Shown: piece after piece, positions 35,599-46,211 of the stretch | How the letters are laid out: every line of letters begins with the position of its first letter | Position numbering within the stretch: the first letter of the stretch is position 1 | NCBI RefSeq assembly: GCF_000213175.1 | Contig: NW_009799179.1 | Location: 1,967,655-2,031,654, forward strand | DNA: 64,000 bases | Direction: 5' to 3' | From: Neurospora tetrasperma FGSC 2508 | Lineage: Eukaryota; Ascomycota; Sordariomycetes; Sordariales; Sordariaceae | Notes under the pieces: generated by a model | Told to the model about the DNA's origin: nothing | Databases searched by the model: none | Seen by the model: only the letters and a program-made list of their open reading frames with translations | Made by a program: the position numbers and the translations under genes

Positions 35599-36690
35599 CT
35601 ATTCATAGTCCAAAGGGTCGTGTAAGGAGTAAGACTCTCCTTCTGGGCTCGTCAATGTCAGATCTGGTACCGATGAGTTGTTGAGGGTTGGCAAAGCAGG
35701 TACACGTAACCAGTTGCATTGCCCCCGCAGCCTGCGTCCCTCTTCCTGACGTCTCCTTTTGCGAGTGTCGATGAAGCCGTTCTCATCGACCAGGCTATGG
35801 CTGGCCCAGGAGTTGTCCTTCTTCCTCGTCCGGCGCGATTGGCGCTCTTTGTGCTGTAAATCGCGCGGGCAAGTCTCTCTCGCCTCGCCAATGCTAGGCT
35901 CTCTCAAGAAATATAGATCATCAATGTCCTCTGTCGTAAATCTCTCCAGGTCTTCGTCACTCAAAACGTCGGAGAACCAGTCTCCGTCATCAGAATAATA
36001 CGCTGTATCGACCGCATAGGCGTCGACTCCTGGATCAGGCACAGAGTCATCGTTGGACATGAGTGTGTTCACCCTCCAGCTGATGAAGTCGCTATACTCC
36101 TGGTCGGTCATCTCGCTGAGGCTCCCATCTTCCTCCAAGTGGTACCACAGACCATCGTCCAGGCGTGCGTATTCCAGTCCAGTTTGTGGTCTCTCGGCGA
36201 TTTCGACCAGCTTGGGTTCCTAACCCGCAGCCTGGTCATCGCAACTGCTGTAGAGGAATGACGCTGCCTCTGTATTCCTGATCGTGAACTTCTTCGGTTT
36301 CGGAAAGGTGACGTTGGGCGACTCTTCGGTTTCACTGAAATACCTAGTGTCCGCAGTGTTGGGTCTGATGTCGGTCGACTGAGATAGCCCTAAGTTTGTA
36401 GGGATAATTGTTGTGGAGATACTGCCATGGCCATTTGTTAGATGTTGTGAATAGTCACTGATTGGGAGGTTCTTGGTGTAGATGACTCTTTACCTTGCAC
36501 TTTCATGCCTGTAATAATCGGCACCAGGGCAGTCTCTGGGCCCAGCTAGTGTATCGCCATCCTTCTCGTCAGTGATTGATATGTTAGAAGCACAAGCTAG
36601 GATGTGCCTGCTGGAGGTCTTCTTCATGTGTGTATATATGTTATCATGGCTGTCTGCGTTCTCGGTTGTTTGTGCTTCGTCGGTTCCCAT
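35599..36690 (-). CDS. gene J: W-domain plus TPEG-domain protein; internal UAG; 132 aa unedited or 339 codons through UAG
   Basis: Exons 36494-36690 and 35599-36421 flank a 72-nt intron (GTAAAG donor, CTAAC branch, CAG acceptor) and join in frame. The start is the first ATG of exon 1 (MGTDEAQTTENADSHDN); the frame is open a little further upstream without an ATG, so a further 5' exon is possible. TAG is codon 133. Directly after it comes a complete W-domain (about 134-185; LVEIAERPQTGLEYARLDDG, WYHLEEDG, EYSDFISW). An acidic linker and a TPEG domain follow (about 260-335; HSLVDENGFIDTRK...GQCNWLRV...PDLTLTSPEGESYSLHDP). All recognisable domains lie behind the stop. The frame ends at TAG. Confidence 0.75.
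36215..36227 (-). other. gene J in-frame UAG in hairpin loop (candidate A-to-I edit)
   Basis: The TAG at 36220-36222 (GGT TAG GAA) is in GGGT-TAGGA-ACCC, a 4-bp stem with a 5-base loop. Confidence 0.75.
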
Positions 36691-37522
36691 CTTCGCGTCC
36701 ACGCTGTGGTCTGGATTGCGGTACTCGTCGGTAGTCACGGATTCAATATTATGTGCTGGTAGAGGCGCGCCAGCTTTGCTCCCCTCTTAATGAGCTGCGC
36801 CGGCGTCGGCCGTAGTGCACGCCGCGACTCTAGCGAAGTCGAAACTCTTCAGATCGATAATGGCGGGTGGCGAAAGTTGGATCGTGAATTAATTACTTGC
36901 GGAAAGTCGTATTGAGAACAAAAAAGCATCGAGTCAACGTTGTTGGAAAGTGTAGGTAGGTACGTGATGCGTCGGGTGGGGCTGCCGGAGCCGGCGCCGG
37001 AGCTTCGCCGCCTGGATCCCCGGGGCAGGCAACAAAGAGCCAGCCCGGCAGCAGCTCCTGACGTCACAGAAGTAGTCACCAGCTCTTGGTTCTTGAAGGA
37101 TGGATCACGAACGTACCATCTTCTGGAATTAGACGATGAATTAAGCATCAATTGTCACTTGTGTTCACAGTTTAACAAAAACGGGAGAAGGAACGAAGTA
37201 TCACGGCATGATCACTTCAAAATAGAGTATCGACATTCAATAGAATGAAGAGTTTAAAGTAACAAATCACAAGTAGTTCAGAGTTTATTCACGGATGGCA
37301 ATGTATCAGAAAATCTTATGTGGCCAAAGAGTTTGTATGATTTGACTAACTCTCGACCTTTTTCCCATCCACCCCCCCATGATCCTAGCGTTTCCTACTC
37401 AGACACAAACGACCATCGTCAGCTTATCCTCATTCCATAATCCTACATTACGAGTCCATCATCACTTTCCTCATCCCTTCTTTGGCTCTCTTGGCCCCCT
37501 TCCTTCCCCACCCTGTCGACCC
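36691..37522. other. gene-free stretch between J and K
   Basis: No gene recognised. The J promoter should lie here, but I see no TGAACAG cluster or clear TATA. Confidence 0.4.
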
Positions 37523-38539
37523 CTAGTTCTTGTACTTCTTGGGATCCTCCAAGAAGTACCGTCCTCCCTCCGGATCCGTCAGCACCAGGGACGGAATCGG
37601 CTGCTCCGCCCTATGAACAAACTCGCGGAGCGAGAAGGGCTTCTTCACCCAGGTGCACCGATGGCGCAACCTCTTCCTCATCTTCCCGAGCTTGTTCATT
37701 TTGGTATCCAGGCGGCCTTTTCCGTCGATCAAGGCATTGCTGGCCCACTTTCTGCTTTCAAGCTTTCTCTGTTCGCGGCGTGACAACCGCGGCTTGCTTG
37801 CGGATTCGTTGTCGGTCTTGCTGTGGATGCTTGACACGATCGTTCTCTTGACTTCAGGCACGGAAGCCTGGCTCTTGATGACTCTGACCGGCTCGGGCCC
37901 CTAACCCGTAGCGCGGTCATGTCCCTGGGAGTTGGCCAGCGTCACATGCTGTTTGATGTGTCTTTCGCTGCGGTTCGGGGACTCGACGAGGTTGTCTTGG
38001 TTGTTGTGCGCGGTCGTGGTTGTGTAGGTTGGGAGTGCGACCCGTGCATCCGTGGTCCAGATGGATTGCTTTGGCGTGGCTGGGCTGTGCAATTGTTAGC
38101 AATGGAAGTTTGAAATTTGAAGATAGAATAAAGTGCAAGCTTACCTGAAAGGACTAGCCGTCAACCAACTGGTTCTGTAGCCATCGCTAGGCCTGGTGGG
38201 AGTTGGAGAGATCTTCAGCTGCGACATGGAGCTGGTAAGGGGGTCGACGCGGTCATTTTGACCGAGGTTCGAGGTTTCGACAATGGAAGAGGTATTCTTG
38301 TTGTTCGTCTTCATGATTTCCTTGTCGAGGGTATTGTTGGTGATGGGAATGTTGATTGCGACTTGCTTGTAGGAGTCAGCCGGCTTGTTGGCTTGTGGAA
38401 AGCAGTCTCTGAGCGTTGCGCGACGGAACGGCTGCGCTTCTGTCTGTTGGTATGGGTGATGAATGGGTGTCTCGATAGTGGCCTCTTGCTGCTCGTTTGC
38501 GCGGGCCAGGGCGCGATGGTGCTGAAGAGCTCTAAACAT
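37523..38539 (-). CDS. gene K: TPEG-domain protein; internal UAG; 192 aa unedited or 318 codons through UAG
   Basis: Coding exons 38145-38539 and 37523-38084 (60-nt intron, GTAAGC donor, CTAAC branch, CAG acceptor) join in frame. A further intron in the 5' leader (38568-38651) is indicated by GTAAGT, CTAAC and CGCAG. The ATG at 38539 (MFRALQHHRALARANEQQ) is chosen because the more upstream ATG at 38875 overlaps the TATA box and its frame meets TAA before the leader intron. The N-terminal part is Gln/Asn/Thr-rich. TAG is codon 193. The 125 residues behind it contain a basic stretch (RLSRREQRKLESRKW) and the TPEG domain (ALIDGKGRLDTKMNK...HRCTWVKKP...PSLVLTDPEGGRYFLEDP). It ends at TAG. Confidence 0.75.
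37895..37909 (-). other. gene K in-frame UAG in hairpin loop (candidate A-to-I edit)
   Basis: The TAG at 37901-37903 (GGT TAG GGG) is in CGGG-TTAGGGG-CCCG, a 4-bp stem with a 7-base loop, the same fold as in H. Confidence 0.75.
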
Positions 38540-38873
38540 GCTGAAATCGTCTTGATTGAATCGAGTTCTGCGGCAGCGCAAGTGGTTAGTCGGATACTAG
38601 ATCAAGAGTGATGGGGTTGGGAGGCGCATTGAGGTGGGAATCTATACTTACAATTTTGTTTAGCGACAATGCCAGTCAATAGCGTCGACAGTGAGGTAGT
38701 CGTGGGGTTGGTCGAGGAGGGGTAGAGTATGTGGGTTGGATGATCGATGAGCGATGCGAAGTCTTTGTGCAGGTGTGCAGAAGAGTCGGTGCAGGTGCGG
38801 GTGCAAATTGAGATCCTCGTTGTGAGATGGGGGAGGAAGAAAATTTGGAGAGGGGAAGTTGGAGTGGCTCGAC

Positions 38874-39170
38874 ATTTATATCCTCCTCCGGACGAGAGGC
38901 GACTGGCGATGAATTCCTGGCGACATGGGACGATTTAGGTGCGACATTAGATGAACACCAAACGACAGAACTGGACTTGTCAACTGTTCGGGTCCGAACA
39001 GTCTTGAGGATTCTGAACAGCCATGAACAACCTTGAAATTTGAATAACAGCCAGTCCACGACAATTGCTCAGCCATGGCTGTTCAGAGTTCAGTGCCTCA
39101 CACTCTGCTACCGCTGTTCACATTCAGCCGACCAAATCTGACCTGTTGCAATGTTCAATAACGTGAACAG
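38874..39170 (-). promoter_or_regulatory. gene K promoter: TATA and four TGAACAG motifs
   Basis: TATAAAT is at 38874-38880. TGAACAG or its complement is at 39014-39020, 39079-39085, 39114-39120 and 39164-39170. Confidence 0.65.
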
Positions 39171-39505
39171 CCAGGCTGGGTGCAGCTGTCCAGAGAAGTG
39201 CAAGTCAGGCAAAGCATCCACAGAAGCCTTTCGGTGGCACTACTCTACATCTTCGTGAAGATTCCGAGACTGGCTTCAAGTAGGTAGCTTCTGAACATGG
39301 AACTCAAGAGAAAGAGTAACAGAATGATGTACTAGCGAGTTACTCGAGAGATTTGAGGACATCAATTAGGAGACGGGATAGGTTAACTGGAAGATGATCG
39401 ATAAATTCGCGTGGGTCCCGTCCTTTCAGCTCCCTTTCGTCCTTCCTTCCCCGACTGGGCTCTACCTGTACGTCCTTCCCCGTCCCTGGCCCGGCCACCT
39501 CAGCA

Positions 39506-40395
39506 CTACTCCTCAATTTCCTGAACAGTTCCCAAATCCTCCACCCTCGACCTCCATGCACATTGCTGTACTACGCTCATGAACCGCTTTGTCTTTCTCT
39601 CCATGTTTCGTTTCGACTCGGACTCGAACTCCTCCAAACCCTCGATGGAAGAATCATCATCGTCCTTCATGGCGTCGTCTGACTTGTTGACGACATGGCT
39701 CGCAACCGGGTTTCGGTCACATTTAGGAAACCGCAGGTGCTTTGCGCGCGCCCTGAAAATGTTTGGGCGACGCGGGGGATAATATATTCCCACAGGCTCG
39801 GTGCTTGCAACGGATTTTGAGGTTGGTTCTATGTCGGGTTCGTTGCCCTCGACGTGGCTGATGTGACGAGTGATGGAGATGGATGTTGGCATTGTCTGGC
39901 TGGGAGTGACCTCTTTACGCTGAGACAGAGCCGAGTTCGAGATGTCACTCGGCGTTTGGGGACTGCTGGCATGGGTGCCTAGAGTGCCGGATCGGTTCTT
40001 GGCTGGAGACCTTTCGGTGCAAGGGGACGGATCCTCGACGACGGTGCTAGACACGACGGTATGGGTTAGCATATGGTGGGGGTTTACATCAGCAAGCGGC
40101 TCTTCCGAACGTCTCACCTTTCCGTACCAGCCCCGTTACTGAAATGGAAGCCAGCGACATCGTTTGCCAGTCTGTCGGTGGATGAGCCGTCTGCTGCCAT
40201 ATCATGCTCGTTATGGGTAGATAGTTGTACGAGTTTGTCATGGTTGACAAGAATTGCCTTATTTTCTTCGTTAGCTTGAGCTCCCACGCTGAGCTTATGG
40301 GTATCCGCTCTTACTGGAGCTTCTTCGGCAGCGGCTAGGAGGCCAGAACTGGCTGGAACCTCGCCGTCCGAGTTGAGAACAGCCGGGGATGTCAT
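39506..40395 (-). CDS. gene L: YPPRRPNIF-module protein, 272 aa
   Basis: Exons 40118-40395 and 39506-40046 (71-nt intron, GTGAGA donor, CTAAC branch, TAG acceptor) join in frame. The N-terminus (MTSPAVLNSDGEVPASS) is low-complexity. The C-terminal 100 residues form a module shared with gene M: STEPV-x-x-YPPRRPNIF, a basic segment, an acidic helix (SIEGLEEFESESKRNMERKTKRF) and W-R-x-RV-x-EDLG. No signal peptide, membrane helix, W-domain or TPEG domain. It ends at TAG, and readthrough would add only one residue. A dense TGAACAG cluster upstream ties it to the other cluster genes. Confidence 0.72.
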
Positions 40396-40541
40396 GATTG
40401 AGACACTAATGTGGGTGGATGAAGGAAGGGTGTCGATGATTGCGCTTGGTGCAGAGCAACAAAAAATAGGCGCACAAAGAAATTATTTACTGGTCTTTTG
40501 GACAGTTCAGAAAAGTAAACCTGTGACGGTGAACTAGCCAT

Positions 40542-40741
40542 CTGTTCAAATCCGGAGGTGAACAGCCCTGAAGACGGGATGCACATGGTGAACAGTCTTA
40601 AGGATGATGAACAGCCATGAACAACCCTGATACTCAAGGTACAGCCCGCTGCCGTCGGTCGCCCAATCTTCTCTGTTCAAACCTTGAAAGCGACTGTCGG
40701 AAATTCTAGTTCGTTCAACCCAGCGAGTTCAGTTCTGTTCA
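40542..40741 (-). promoter_or_regulatory. gene L promoter: six TGAACAG motifs in 200 bp
   Basis: TGAACAG or its complement is at 40542-40548, 40559-40565, 40589-40595, 40608-40614, 40673-40679 and 40735-40741. CTGTCG boxes are near 40693, 40788 and 40823. Confidence 0.7.
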
Positions 40742-41681
40742 CATCCAGCCGCCCGACTCCCTTCCTGTTAGTCTGTCGCCAAGATCCTCTGTCGCGAACA
40801 TTATGGTTGCAGCTGACCCCAGCTGTCGCACATCAGTCTATCGACTGGCGCTCTTCATGTGGTATCGCTGAGGCAACTGGCTTGTAGATTAAACTCGGAT
40901 CCTGCTCAGCCTAGTTCCCTGATGCCACTGAAGCGACATAGTTAAGTGATGACACAATGTCCATTGTTCTTGTGCCCTTTGTTGTCAAATGCGTCTTCTC
41001 GGTGGAAGTGGTCAAAGACCAATATATTATCACAATAATGAACAAAGGGAGCGAGGGGGTAACAAGTAGAGAAAACATAGTAAAGAATAAGTTACTGGAT
41101 GACAGGGGAGGCTGTATTGCACCACGAGTGGTATCAGAGTTGGTAAACTCGAAGTCCGATCGATCTTCAGGAAAAAGCCGCGGAAGTGGGCCCGTGAGTA
41201 TTTTATCCATGTAGGTAAGTATGCGTTGATAGCTCCTTCCTGTTCTTCGTTCATCTGCGACTTCCCCCATCTTGTGTCCATCCGCCAGATGCCATTTTCT
41301 GTCTCGTACAATGAGATCACGGCCAAAGAAAACCAGAGGCTGATTGGATTGAGATGGGAACAGACATGGAGTAGGTAGGTCAATTCAAGGTATGCGTATG
41401 AGGGACTACATACTAGTTGATCAGATGCAAGAAGAACTCCATAAAAATTGACATAGTACCTCGCAAGTGACGTCCCGCACACCTTCGCCAACCGCCGAAA
41501 CCCTTGATTTGCTGAATTAGCCGTTTCCCGGAGACTTGATCATCAAGCAACCCTTATTCCATTACTGTACCCATCCGATCCTCGCTGTCCTTTTCAAGTG
41601 ACCTTCCGTGACTAAGCCGCCTCCTACTCCTTTCCTTAGACTCGCCCCCACTGGCAGCCGTTACATGTACGGACTAAACCG
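40742..41681. other. gene-free stretch between L and M
   Basis: A 153-codon minus-strand frame at 41030-41491 is hydrophobic and without motif or neighbouring exon; I do not call it. Confidence 0.4.
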
Positions 41682-42521
41682 CTAATCGTCAAGCGCAAAA
41701 GCCTCGCCCAAATCCTCCACGACACGGGGCCGCCAGGAATACTGGCTCACCATGCCAAGAAATTTCGCCGTCTTTTTCTCCATTACCTCCCTGTTCTCCG
41801 ACTGGAACTCTTGAAGTTCTTCTAGCGTAAGCCCGTCCCCGTCCTTCGCAACGTCCTCAGTTGCGTGGGGTGCCAAAGACGCAAGCACCTCTGGGCGCCA
41901 ACGAACGTTGCGCCGAGGAGCGCGTTTGTTGAAAATGTTGGGTCGGCGCGGAGGATAGATTGTGGGAACGGGTTCAGTGCTTGTTAGAGCCGTGGTGTTT
42001 GACTCGTTGGCTACCTCTATCTTGGTCGATGACTTGGTGGATGAGGTGGTAGACAGGTGTGGTTGTGGAAGACTACTCGGGACAACGAGGTTAGAGGGAG
42101 GAACTTCTAACCAAGCAGTAAGGGGTTTCATAAGGTATGGTGCACTTACACTTCTTCTGCAGGTGCAATGTAAAAAGAGCTAGCAGTCTCACTTTGCTGT
42201 ATACCAACCGGTTTGCTGTCTGACATCAAAGCTTTGTCGTCATGTCGGCATTCGGGAATGTCGATGTTGGCAGGTGTGGCCGCATCTTTCTCGTCATGGA
42301 TGTTCAGACGCTTGGTGCTTTTGACGACATCAGAAATACAGAGGGTATGCTTGTCTTGAGGAGAGATGGTAGCGCATTCTTCCTTTTCTTCCGTTGGGAG
42401 TACTTCATCGGGGGTCGTAGGCATGGCGGCCTTGTCGACTAGGGGAGTGTCTGCAAGATCGTTAGTGATCACAACAGGGCAGTTGGAGTTGTTATTTGTC
42501 TGTACCTTTAGGCAATGTCAT
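41682..42521 (-). CDS. gene M: YPPRRPNIF-module protein, 235 aa
   Basis: Three exons: 42506-42521 (16 nt), 42150-42450 and 41682-42072. Introns of 55 and 77 nt have GTACAG and GTAAGT donors and CTAAC branch sites. The tiny first exon encodes MTLPK and is needed to supply an ATG in frame. The body is Thr/Asp/Glu-rich. The C-terminal module matches gene L: TSTEPV-x-x-IYPPRRPNIF, basic segment, LEELQEFQSENREVMEKKTAKF, then W-R-P-RVVEDLG. L and M are evident tandem paralogues. The frame ends at TAG; editing of that stop would add six residues before TAA. No function assigned. Confidence 0.7.
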
Positions 42522-43448
42522 GTTGAAGATACCTAATGAATGCTCTTCTGATATATTTGGATACAGAAGACGGATGCTCGTTCGGTACCTGCTAGTAGAA
42601 GAGGTGTTGTTCCGGGGAACTTGAATTGTTGAAGTTACGCAAAGAAAGAGTCTAGATCTTCAAAATTGTCATAACCAGGGAAGATGCGAAGGGCCAACGA
42701 AGTAATTGACACTAGCCTGGTAAAAACCCCCCGAGGGGGACCTGAACAGCTAGCATTTTAGCGGCAATAGGAGGTTTCTGGCGGTGGTAATCACTCCGAC
42801 AACTGTCAAGGTCCCAGAATCTTGAGATGTGGAGATGTGCCTCGTTGCTGTGGTAATACCCGGTTGGCCCTCGTCTGTTTGTTCAGGTTCTCCGGGTCAG
42901 TCGGCTTGGTAATACTTTGCCCTTCACTTGTCAGGTAGCCGACGAGATAGCTGGAAGCGTAAAGAACGCTGTTGGTGCTCATAACATGATGATTGGATGT
43001 GGACGGGAGAGATTGACGCATAGCACATGCCAGGCTGCTAGACACCCCGTATTGGAGTTGAAGGGGAAGATATTCACGAACAGGAAAGGGTCCAGAGATC
43101 AGGAATGGCACAGTGAAACGAACGTAGGAATTAAAAGTAAATGCAAGTACTTCGCTGGATAGGTATCTATGGTTTTGAATGCAGAAAGAAAACTTATGTC
43201 CAACCCATTAAACTCCATCCATCATGAAACTACCCCAGAAACTCATAGTTCCACGGGTATAACCAAAACAACGCTCCCTCAGTGTAGTAACCGTTATCTT
43301 CGGCACCCGACACAACTCTATGTCCGCCAGCTCGTCCAGGTATCCAATCGTGCAAACTCGTCAACGAGTGTTTCGGTCTTGCGCCAACAGCGGGCCTTGA
43401 CCTCGTTCTCCTTCTCGCTCAGTTGGGAATTCCCATCTTCGTCCTCTC
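42522..43448. other. gene-free stretch between M and N
   Basis: No gene, TGAACAG cluster or repeat recognised. Confidence 0.4.
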
Positions 43449-44054
43449 CTACTTGGATTCCCCGAGCTCAGAGTCGATTTTCTCCATTTCCGACTCGATT
43501 TCTTCAATCTCCGAGTTAAGCATTTCCAGCGACGGATCAGGAACTTCGTCTGCCGCATCAAACTCAGCAAGGAGTTCATCGTGATCATCCGATTCTTCCT
43601 CCGTCTCGTCGTCCTCCTCTCGCTGGTCCCGGTCCATCTTCCAGGCAAGGAAGTCCTTGAACTCCCTGTCCGTCATATGCATATACCCGCCGTCTTCCTC
43701 CAGCAGGTACCAAAACCCATTGTCGAGCTGGGCGTACTGGGTGTTGAGCTCTGGTCGTTCGACGATCTGAATGACCTCGGGCTGCCAATCTGGTCTATAC
43801 TTGGAGATGTCGAAGAAGGCGTAGACGGGCGCGGCAGGCTTGCCTCCATTTGGTGGGGCGGCAATGGCACGTTGGGCATCTGTTAGCCCGGTTGGCTTTG
43901 CGTTCCTAAGTAGGTACGGTAGAGTTAGCAAAGCCTAGGTATTCAAATAGGCTGTGGTGACGGCAACTTACTTGATACTCCATTTTCGGATGTAATGGGG
44001 CTGACCCTCGTGCTTGCGCTCGAACAAGTCCTTGAAGAGGAGAGAGTGTGACAT
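43449..44054 (-). CDS. gene N: single W-domain protein, 179 aa
   Basis: Exons 43972-44054 and 43449-43905 (66-nt intron, GTAAGT donor, CTAAC branch, TAG acceptor). The N-terminus is MSHSLLFKDLFERKHEGQPHYI. A well-preserved W-domain spans about 72-118 (VIQIVERPELNTQYAQLDNG, FWYLLEEDGG, EFKDFLAW). An acidic helical tail follows, with heptad-like LNSEIEEIESEMEKIDSELGES, probably a coiled coil. It ends at TAG followed by G. Suppression or editing of this stop would add nine residues before TGA; any hairpin here is weak (TCC/GGA). This is the minimal member of the family. Confidence 0.75.
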
Positions 44055-46211
44055 CTTGAGTAATGGATGTTGATAATCGACACAGTGACTCGGATTCTAC
44101 CGGCTGGGTAGTTGAGAGAGGGCGAATGTCGGACTGTGAGAGGGTATAAATCGGTGTGCGGTGTTGCTTGCTGGTGTTGACTTGGTCGAGGTGAATTCTG
44201 GTGTCGAGTTGTCCGGGAGTCTCGCTGGAAGAGGTGCGGGAAAGGAGAAGAATGGTTATGGGTGTCAAGCTCGAGGAGATATGGAGGTTCAAAGAATTAT
44301 TCGGATATGTCGATGCTGGAGGTTAGTTGTCCTCAAACGTGGCTGTCAGGATTCTGAAATCAGGAATATCGCGGAAATAAAGCGAAGAGTTGAAGAGAAG
44401 CTTGAGTCTAAAGCGCTAGAATTTATATTTCAGATTTTCCACCACGGCACGAAAAAAAAAATTATCATCCATCGGAAGTCCGCCCTTCACTGGTACCTCG
44501 CAGGTTTGATCGCAGATTATGTATGACCCAAAGTCGTCCGAAGTCAACAGGAAGTCCGGTAAATTGGACTTTGATGCGCTCTGCATGCCGGGCTGGGCAC
44601 CTAGGCTTGGTGGTCTGTGAACCTCACGCCCAGTCGAACGGAGCAACAGGCCACAGCTCCGCAGGTATGTAGAGATACTGCAGTAAAGATGCCCATGTTT
44701 TTTGGTGACTACCTGTGAAGTTATGGTTTTTGTTTATTGCGAATGGCCATCCTAATAATATGCGCCCCTTGAGGTCCGGTCGGTCGAGCCCGGGTTACCG
44801 GTCTGCCGGGATTCCACCCAGTGCTTGCCGATGGCGCTGCGACCTGCAAGTGAATGTGGCCAACGCAGCGCCATCCCCTCGGAAGCTGCAAAACCTAGCG
44901 AGGACACTCGATAGAAAAGCCAACATTCATTAGGCCCCATGGCATACAAATACCAGTGATCAGTGCGTAAACGAGTAAACTAGCTCATCCTCGAAATCTC
45001 AAATTGATTTACGGTTTTGGACGCTGTTTGAACGAGTTGTCCCGAGCCGGGCACTTGACAAGGGAAGTCGCGAACATCTCGCTCTTCCCGCCCCAACGGA
45101 AAAACAGCCCTGTAGCTGCCCTGTAGCTGCCCTGTAGCTGCCCTGAATTTCAGCGCCCATGCATGGCATATTTTGAACTTGGAACCACTGCCCCGGACAT
45201 ACAAATCTGCACCTCCCATACCTACCTAGGTCTTCATGCCGACCTCCGCAGTCCGCTCCGGCCCGAACAAAGAAGACGGAGGAGCACCGCACGCAGGCCA
45301 AAAACGCTCACGCCATGCCATGCCATGCTATTCCGCCAAAATAAGGGAAGAATATCCCCTTTTATGTACGAGATTGCTATTTATCCATCTGGCTGCACCG
45401 TCACGCACGCCCGCAAGTTGAAAGAAAGAAAGAAAGGAACAAGTAAGGCAGTTCGAGATATATTTACCCTCCCGCATCGCATCGCAGTGCAGTACCGTAA
45501 ACAACCGAGTTTGCCCCGGCCACCACCAAGTCTCTGTTTTTTTTAGACCCCCTGCTGGCTGTTTGGTTGTTTCGGGAGGGGGGGAGCACGCCGAAATTGG
45601 TAACCTAGTGGACAAGCGAAGCGATTCAGTTACTGAGCTAACGAGGGCTCTGCGGAGAGAGTAGGGGGTGGTGATAGCGTCACATCTAAGTCGTCCGCTC
45701 GCTTGTTATGTAGTGTATAACTGCGTGCAAATGGCATAACACCACGGAACTCGTATCCCGCATTAATATCGTGCTCAGGTACCCAAAACATGTGCACATC
45801 ATATATCCATATTTTGGGTTTGTACTCAATCAATTGCTATCTCGCCAACTTGTAGTTCATCCTCAATCTGTATAACCAAATGCTAAAACTTCAAACTATT
45901 CGCTGATGCTGAATGATGATAACGGGGTATACGCTACGCTCAACAGTGCTTTGATCTCCCCTTCCAACACTGCCAAACAAAACAAAAATAGAAAAATGAT
46001 GTCACAAGTTATGCATAAACAATCAACAGCCATAACCATAATACCTCTCCCGCCCATTTTCCGTCCATATGGTGTGGTCCAAAGACCGCTGTCAAAAGGC
46101 AGCATATCGAGCAATTCGTTCTAGCTGTCCCTCTGGTGGATATTGAAGGCCGATAAAAGCTAACCTTGAGTGGCAGCACCCTGAAAAGCAGCTTCATCTT
46201 GACCGGCAGCT
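44055..46211. other. 2.1-kb gene-free stretch
   Basis: Contains the N promoter on the left and the 3' flank of gene P on the right. Apart from an 11-bp tandem repeat (listed) and a poly-A-rich segment near 44449-44463, nothing is recognised. Confidence 0.45.
45108..45145. repeat. 11-bp tandem repeat CCCTGTAGCTG, 3.4 copies
   Basis: Perfect head-to-tail units start at 45108, 45119 and 45130, with a partial fourth, in non-coding DNA. Confidence 0.9.

Noticed and set aside
41030-41491. Hydrophobic 153-codon minus-strand frame between L and M
   Set aside because: No conserved motif, no partner exon, and no promoter signal.
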